A DNA stretch of 45,922 nucleotides from Lachnospiraceae bacterium (GTDB lineage: Bacteria; Bacillota; Clostridia; Lachnospirales; Lachnospiraceae), in the NCBI GenBank assembly GCA_014804655.1, contig JAAUZK010000008.1:53108-99029 (forward strand). Direction: 5' to 3'. Shown here one piece after another: positions 41,672 to 45,922 of this stretch. Position numbers and translations under genes: made by a program. Numbering within the stretch: position 1 is the stretch's first letter; each line of letters starts with the position of its first letter. The notes beneath the pieces were generated by a model, which saw only the letters and a program-made list of their open reading frames with translations, searched no databases and was not told where the DNA came from.

Positions 41672-41920
41672 ATGCGTGTTTATTTAGAAAATAAAGAAAC
41701 TGAAATGGTTCAGGCAGTTTGTAATTGCTGCGGCAAAAAATTATTGGTAGAAAATGGATTTCTCAAAGAGGAATGTATCCACGTGGAGCATGACTTCGGC
41801 TTTTTCGGGTCGAAGGACGGCATAAGCCACAGATTTGATCTCTGTGAGGAATGCTACCGGAAAATTGTGGAAGGATTCGCAGTTCCCGTAGAAGAATGGG
41901 AACGCAAGGAATTGCTTTGA
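41672..41920 (+). CDS. Small four-cysteine protein, possible zinc ribbon
   Basis: A protein of 82 residues, not assigned to a named family. It has two CxxC-type pairs, CNCCGKK near residues 17-23 and CEECYRK near 61-67, separated by about 40 residues with ENGFLKEECIHVEHDFGFFG; this spacing fits a small zinc-ribbon domain. ATG at 41672 follows GGGAGG well. It lies between rimI and rnz in the same direction and may be cotranscribed with them, so a link to RNA or translation is possible but unproven. No membrane segment or signal peptide is visible. Confidence 0.75.
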   Translation: MRVYLENKETEMVQAVCNCCGKKLLVENGFLKEECIHVEHDFGFFGSKDGISHRFDLCEECYRKIVEGFAVPVEEWERKELL

Positions 41921-41967
41921 TACACTAAACTGCCCCGGACTGTTGCGGTAACAGAATGGGAGTACAC

Positions 41968-42879
41968 ATGTTAGATATCTGCTTATTGGGCACAGGAGGC
42001 ATGATGCCGTTGCCCGGACGGTGGCTCACGTCAATGATGGCGCGTTATAACGGGACAAGTATATTGATCGACTGCGGGGAGGGTACGCAGATCGCGATGA
42101 AGGAGAAGGGCTGGAGTCCGAAACCCATCGATGTGATCTGCTTTACCCACTATCATGCCGATCATATTAGCGGACTGCCCGGTATGCTGCTCACCATGGG
42201 CAATGCGGAACGGACCGAGCCGCTTTTGCTCATCGGGCCTAGGGGGCTTGCAAAAGTGGTGAATTCCCTGCGCGTGATTGCGCCGGAGCTTCCTTTTGAA
42301 ATCAACTATCTGGAACTGACGGAGGCTGCGCAGACTGTCACTTTTGACGGGTTCCGCATAGAAGCCTACAGAGTCAATCACAATGTCATCTGTTACGGGT
42401 ACAGCATCGTGATAGACCGAATCGGCAGATTTGACGTGTCGAGAGCAGAAAAACTCAATATTCCGAGAAATTACTGGAATCGTTTGCAAAAAGGTGAGAT
42501 AATAGAGACGGAAAACGGTACGTTTACGCCGGATATGGTGCTGGGGGAGCAGCGTAAAGGGCTTAAGGTGGCGTATTGTACGGATACCAGACCTACGGAT
42601 AGCATTGTACAGGGCGCAGCGGGCGCAGACCTTTTCATTTGCGAGGGTATGTACGGAGAACCGGAGAAGCTCGCGAAGGCGAAGGAGTATAAACACATGA
42701 CTTTCTACGAGGCGGCCAAACTGGCAAAACAGGCGGATGTGGGGGAGCTGTGGCTGACGCATTACAGCCCGTCACTGATTCGTCCGGAGGAGTATATGCG
42801 TGAGGTAAGGAAAATTTTTCCAAATGCAGTGGCGGCGAAAGACGGCAGAAGTGTTGATCTTATGTTTCAGGACGATTGA
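41968..42879 (+). CDS. rnz: Ribonuclease Z
   Basis: A metallo-beta-lactamase-fold tRNA 3'-processing endonuclease of 303 residues. It has MLDICLLGTGGMMPLP, the zinc motif THYHADHISGLPGML (H-x-H-x-D-H), VNHNVICYGYSIV, YCTDTRPTD and LTHYSPSLIRPEEY. It removes the 3' trailer of tRNA precursors or, in some bacteria, acts on other RNAs. ATG at 41968 is preferred over an in-frame ATG at 41956 because GGGAG lies five bases before it and the family begins at MLDICLLGTGG. The THYSP segment and a preceding KHMTFYEAAKLAKQADVGEL helix match the C-terminal part of the family. Confidence 0.95.
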   Translation: MLDICLLGTGGMMPLPGRWLTSMMARYNGTSILIDCGEGTQIAMKEKGWSPKPIDVICFTHYHADHISGLPGMLLTMGNAERTEPLLLIGPRGLAKVVNSLRVIAPELPFEINYLELTEAAQTVTFDGFRIEAYRVNHNVICYGYSIVIDRIGRFDVSRAEKLNIPRNYWNRLQKGEIIETENGTFTPDMVLGEQRKGLKVAYCTDTRPTDSIVQGAAGADLFICEGMYGEPEKLAKAKEYKHMTFYEAAKLAKQADVGELWLTHYSPSLIRPEEYMREVRKIFPNAVAAKDGRSVDLMFQDD

Positions 42880-42897
42880 GAAAGGAGTCGATAAGTT

Positions 42898-43470
42898 ATG
42901 AAACGTTCCGGAGTAATCACTATTATCATCATAGGCCTGATCCTTGTAGCAGTAGTTGCGGGGTACGTGATAAATTTAAATCGTAAGTCCAATGCAAACG
43001 AAGAAACTGTAGTGGAATCAACAGCGGTGCAGAAGGTTCTGCAAAGAGACTTAGAGCGTAATTATCCGCCTACGGAGAAGGAAGTGGTAAAATATTACGC
43101 TGAGATCACGAAATGTTTCTATAATGAAGAATATACGGACGAAGAGTTAGAGCAGTTGGCGTTAAAGATTCAGGAGCTGTATGATACGGAGCTGGTTGAA
43201 AATAAGTCGCAGGAAGACTATATGAAAGACCTGCGTACAGAGATCGCCGATATGAAGAGCAACAAGTGTACAATATCCGGTTACGTTCTTTCCGCCAGCG
43301 TAGACGTGGAGAATTTCGTGGAAAACGGCTATTCCTGCGCAAGACTGTACTGTACGTTCAGCATTAAACAGGGAACGAGCGGTACGGTGCGTTCCATGGA
43401 ACAGTTCGTGCTGCGCAAGGATGATGACGGACACTGGAAAATATTGGGCTGGGAATTAGTCGAGGATTAG
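42898..43470 (+). CDS. Single-pass membrane protein of unknown function (possibly DUF6715-type)
   Basis: A protein of 190 residues. It has a short basic start, one transmembrane helix (TIIIIGLILVAVVAGYVIN, about 8-26), a short acidic linker, and a soluble extracytoplasmic domain with helices (NYPPTEKEVVKYYAEITKCF, EEYTDEELEQLALKIQELYD) followed by beta strands and DDDGHWKILGWELVED. This layout fits small uncharacterised proteins common in Lachnospiraceae; the DUF6715 name is from memory and unchecked. ATG at 42898 follows AAAGGAG and starts 18 bases after the rnz stop, suggesting coexpression. The role is unknown. Confidence 0.75.
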   Translation: MKRSGVITIIIIGLILVAVVAGYVINLNRKSNANEETVVESTAVQKVLQRDLERNYPPTEKEVVKYYAEITKCFYNEEYTDEELEQLALKIQELYDTELVENKSQEDYMKDLRTEIADMKSNKCTISGYVLSASVDVENFVENGYSCARLYCTFSIKQGTSGTVRSMEQFVLRKDDDGHWKILGWELVED

Positions 43471-43565
43471 ATTCCGGTGGGAGCAGCAGGCAGCAATATG
43501 AAGAATAACAGGTAGCAAGAAAGGTAGCAGTGAAGCCGCGGCTGAGCTGTTAGAAAGGCACGCAG

Positions 43566-44615
43566 ATGGATACGGAGACGACGTGCAAGAATAAAGATAT
43601 TACAATATTGGCGATAGAGAGTTCCTGTGATGAGACAGCGGCGGCTGTAGTCAGAAACGGCAGAGAGGTTCTGTCAAATATTATCTCTTCACAGATCGAC
43701 CTGCATACACTGTACGGCGGTGTGGTTCCGGAGATCGCCTCCCGCAAACATACCGAAAGAATCAATCAGGTCATAGCAGAGGCGCTGCAGACTGCGGATA
43801 TGACGCTTCGTGACATGGATGCCATCGCAGTGACCTACGGTCCCGGTCTGGTGGGGGCGCTGTTAGTGGGCGTGTCGGCAGCCAAGGCCATCAGTTTCGC
43901 GTCGGGGATTCCGCTGATCGGAGTCCATCACATTGAGGGACATATCAGCGCTAATTATATTGAAAATAAAGAATTGGAGCCACCCTATGTCTGCCTGGTC
44001 GTATCGGGCGGACATTCGCATCTGGTACAGGTTAGGGACTACGGCGAGTATGAGATCATGGGCAGAACGCGGGACGATGCCGCCGGAGAGGCTTTCGATA
44101 AAGTGGCGAGAGCCATTGGGCTGGGATATCCCGGCGGACCGAAGATCGATAAGGTGTCGAAGGAAGGCGATCCGGATGCGATCAAGTTTCCGCGCGCCAA
44201 GGTGGCGGACGCAGTCTATGATTTTAGTTTTAGCGGATTGAAGTCCGCAGTGCTCAATTATCTGAATTCCTGTGAGATGAAAGGAATTGCGGTATGCCAG
44301 GCAGACGTGGCAGCCTCATTTCAGAAAGCGGTGGTGGACGTACTGGTCGAACATTCCATGAATGCCCTGCAGGAGTGCGGCATGAAGAAATTCGCCATTG
44401 CGGGCGGCGTGGCATCCAACTCTGCGCTGCGGAGCGCGCTTGAGGAGGAGTGTGCACGGCGGAATATTACATTCTATCATCCCTCGCCCATTCTGTGTAC
44501 CGATAATGCGGCGATGATCGGCGCGGCGGCGTACTATGAATACTGCAAAGGGGTGCGGCACGGATATGACCTAAATGCGGTGCCGAATCTGAAATTAGGG
44601 GACAAAAAAACATGA
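43566..44615 (+). CDS. tsaD: tRNA N6-adenosine threonylcarbamoyltransferase TsaD
   Basis: A 349-residue catalytic subunit of the t6A synthase. The start [17 protein letters not shown], the metal-binding HHIEGH segment ([13 protein letters not shown]), [28 protein letters not shown] with GYPGGP, and [14 protein letters not shown] with [17 protein letters not shown] are all hallmark TsaD motifs. It transfers the threonylcarbamoyl moiety to A37 of tRNA, together with TsaB and TsaE encoded upstream. ATG at 43566 has AGAAAGG upstream. The stop overlaps the start of ispD by four bases (ATGA), so the last two genes of the run are translationally coupled. Confidence 0.97.
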   Translation: MDTETTCKNKDITILAIESSCDETAAAVVRNGREVLSNIISSQIDLHTLYGGVVPEIASRKHTERINQVIAEALQTADMTLRDMDAIAVTYGPGLVGALLVGVSAAKAISFASGIPLIGVHHIEGHISANYIENKELEPPYVCLVVSGGHSHLVQVRDYGEYEIMGRTRDDAAGEAFDKVARAIGLGYPGGPKIDKVSKEGDPDAIKFPRAKVADAVYDFSFSGLKSAVLNYLNSCEMKGIAVCQADVAASFQKAVVDVLVEHSMNALQECGMKKFAIAGGVASNSALRSALEEECARRNITFYHPSPILCTDNAAMIGAAAYYEYCKGVRHGYDLNAVPNLKLGDKKT

Positions 44616-45364
44616 ATAAAAGAAGATGTACCGCCATCGTGCTGGCGGCGGGAAGCGGCAGCCGCATGAAAAGCGATGTAGCGAAACAGTATATGCTCCT
44701 GCGGGGCAGGCCGCTGATCTGGTATGCATTGCAGGCGGTGGAAGAGTCCTCTGTGATTGATGACTGTATTCTCGTCACCGGTGCGGAGGATATTTCTTAT
44801 GTAAAAGAAGAAATCGTGGCGCGATATGGACTGCGCAAAGTGGCCGCTGTCATCGCAGGCGGAAAAGAACGGTACGATTCTGTATACAATGCTTTGCAGA
44901 CGATTGCGGATGGAGATATGGCAAATCCGAAGCATGGCGGTTATGTATTCATTCATGATGGTGCCCGCCCTTTCCTGACGGAAGAGATTCTTAAGCGTTG
45001 TCTTGCGGAAGTGGAGAAAACGGGCGCATGTGTAGCCGGAATGCCGGTCAAAGATACGATTAAGATCGCAGATGCGGATGGTTATGCGGTACAGACGCCG
45101 GAGCGGAGTCTTGTCTGGCAGATCCAGACGCCGCAGGTATTTGAGATACCGCTTATTACGGCGGCGTATAAATCTCTTATGCAGAACAGGGACAGTCAGA
45201 CGGCAGACGGACAAGGGATCACGGACGATGCCATGGTGGTGGAAAGATTTACCGGTCATAGTGTTAAACTGGTGCACGGTTCCTATGAAAATATTAAGAT
45301 CACCACGCCGGAAGATCTGGTTATCGCAGAGGCGCTGCTGCAGCATAATGAATTGGCGGAATGA
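44612..45364 (+). CDS. ispD: 2-C-methyl-D-erythritol 4-phosphate cytidylyltransferase
   Basis: The product is 250 residues. The N-terminal nucleotide-binding loop [19 protein letters not shown] carries the arginine and lysines that bind CTP, and [30 protein letters not shown] and [14 protein letters not shown] complete the IspD/TarI pattern. It makes CDP-methylerythritol in the MEP route to isopentenyl diphosphate. TarI-type ribitol-phosphate cytidylyltransferases are related; the absence of tarJ or teichoic acid genes nearby favours IspD. The start overlaps tsaD. A T-poor, A-rich stretch and then a separate promoter for tRNA genes follow. Confidence 0.92.
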   Translation: MNKRRCTAIVLAAGSGSRMKSDVAKQYMLLRGRPLIWYALQAVEESSVIDDCILVTGAEDISYVKEEIVARYGLRKVAAVIAGGKERYDSVYNALQTIADGDMANPKHGGYVFIHDGARPFLTEEILKRCLAEVEKTGACVAGMPVKDTIKIADADGYAVQTPERSLVWQIQTPQVFEIPLITAAYKSLMQNRDSQTADGQGITDDAMVVERFTGHSVKLVHGSYENIKITTPEDLVIAEALLQHNELAE

Positions 45365-45411
45365 AGAAGCTAGTGGTGAAAAAAATAAATAAAATAAAAG
45401 GCAAAAATAGG

Positions 45412-45440
45412 TTGACACTGAAATTCATTTTTGCTAAAAT
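45412..45440 (+). promoter_or_regulatory. Promoter of the tRNA-Ser pair
   Basis: TTGACA (45412-45417), a 17-nt spacer and TAAAAT (45435-45440). The start would be about 35 bases before the first tRNA. Confidence 0.85.
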
Positions 45441-45480
45441 AATCCTTGCGCTGACTGTGAGGGAAGCGTAATTCGAACAC

Positions 45481-45566
45481 GGAGAGGTATCGAAGTGGTC
45501 ATAACGAGGCGGTCTTGAAAACCGTTTGTCCGCAAGGGCGCGTGGGTTCGAATCCCACCCTCTCCG
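45481..45566 (+). tRNA. tRNA-Ser (anticodon UGA)
   Basis: The acceptor stem GGAGAGG (45481-45487) pairs with CCTCTCC (45559-45565), discriminator G. The anticodon TGA lies at 45516-45518 in the loop CTTGAAA. A long variable arm (TTGTCCGCAAGGGCG region) and the T-loop GTTCGAATC are class II features typical of serine tRNAs. It reads UCA and wobbling UCN codons. CCA is not encoded. Confidence 0.95.
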
Positions 45567-45657
45567 CTGGAGATACCTCTCCAACCGAGCCTTTATAATA
45601 GAAGCAGTAGCATTATAAAGGCAATAATATTGATATATGATATATTTAGCTGTGTCT

Positions 45658-45747
45658 GGAGAAGTACCCAAGATGGCTGAAGGGACACCCCTGGAAAGGG
45701 TGCAGGTCGTTAATAGCGGCGCGAGGGTTCAAATCCCTCCTTCTCCG
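45658..45747 (+). tRNA. tRNA-Ser (anticodon GGA)
   Basis: The acceptor stem GGAGAAG (45658-45664) pairs with CTTCTCC (45740-45746), discriminator G. The anticodon GGA is at 45693-45695 in CTGGAAA. A long variable arm and the T-loop GTTCAAATC are visible. It reads UCC and UCU. It follows the UGA gene by about 90 bases and probably shares its promoter. Confidence 0.95.
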
Positions 45748-45834
45748 TTCGCTGTTTGACACAGGTTGTCCGGCAGCAAAATGCACAAATAATTGTGTGA
45801 TATTGAACCTTGACAAATAAACAGTAATGCAACC

Positions 45835-45917
45835 CTGAAAATTCTAAGAGAAAATTTTCAGAGAGTATCGGACGATACAACCAAGTATTTGAAGTTAGTT
45901 CCGAAGGAACTTACTTC
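45835..45917 (+). other. Three consecutive hairpins at the right window edge
   Basis: CTGAAAATT (45835-45843) with AATTTTCAG (45853-45861); GTATC (45865-45869) with GATAC (45874-45878); and GAAGTTAGTTCC (45891-45902) with GGAACTTACTTC (45906-45917, one mismatch, loop GAA). A TTGACA at 45810 precedes them without a matching -10. This may be a structured leader of a gene or rRNA operon beyond the window. The remaining bases after the second tRNA hold only a small dyad at 45784-45797 (CACAAATAATTGTG). Confidence 0.45.
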
Positions 45918-45922
45918 ACGGA

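Noticed and set aside
1..45922. Insertion sequence or prophage
   Set aside because: No transposase with DDE or HUH motifs, integrase, or phage structural gene was seen. The only transposase-like protein is the Rpn/PDDEXK_2 gene at 32087-32881.

Overview
The window looks like a chromosomal segment of a Gram-positive, low-to-mid GC Clostridia, most likely a Lachnospiraceae member. The reasons are strong AGGAGG-type ribosome binding sites, TTGACA-17-TATAAT promoters, an FMN riboswitch driving an ECF riboflavin transporter, lipobox solute-binding proteins with CUT1-type permeases but no local ATPase, a BlaI/M56 pair, a FloT-type flotillin, and the order tsaE-tsaB-rimI-...-rnz-...-tsaD-ispD. A flagellin-like C-terminus at the left edge suggests a motile relative. 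The genus call is inference; no 16S is present.

Layout. (1) 1-10.6 kb: the end of a flagellin-like gene, then two paralogous Uma2-type nuclease genes in direct orientation. Between them lies an 8-kb minus-strand gene for a secreted 2675-residue surface protein. Its predicted promoter has a 10-nt poly-C tract between -35 and -10, the arrangement used for promoter-spacer phase variation. (2) 10.6-11.9 kb: FMN riboswitch, terminator and ribU. (3) 12.3-16.3 kb: a MacAB/YknXYZ-like exporter (ATPase, adaptor, FtsX-type permease) with three tandem 58-bp palindromes between adaptor and permease. (4) 16.3-17.8 kb: flotillin. (5) 18-28.6 kb: an OmpR/histidine kinase pair divergent from a five-gene set (two propeller-plus-solute-binding lipoproteins, two CUT1 permeases, one HlyD-like adaptor). 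Single copies of the same 58-bp palindrome family sit inside this locus. (6) 28.8-32.9 kb: a HelD-type helicase carrying a GH31 N-terminal-like domain at its C-terminus, and a convergent Rpn/PDDEXK_2 protein. (7) 33.3-36.5 kb: GNAT acetyltransferase, XRE-methyltransferase fusion, MtaD-type deaminase. (8) 36.6-39.3 kb: blaI and an M56 sensor peptidase, with two dyad operators upstream and a 7-copy ~36-nt degenerate tandem array between the genes. (9) 39.4-45.4 kb: housekeeping genes for t6A tRNA modification, RNase Z and isoprenoid synthesis. (10) Two tRNA-Ser genes and a hairpin-rich stretch at the right edge.

How the parts work together. The best candidates for something undescribed are the two-component/propeller-SBP/CUT1/HlyD locus, the HelD-GH31N fusion, the poly-C-controlled giant surface protein flanked by Uma2 copies, and the bulged 58-bp palindrome family, whose stems show compensatory changes. 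All calls come from reading the sequence; no database search was run.
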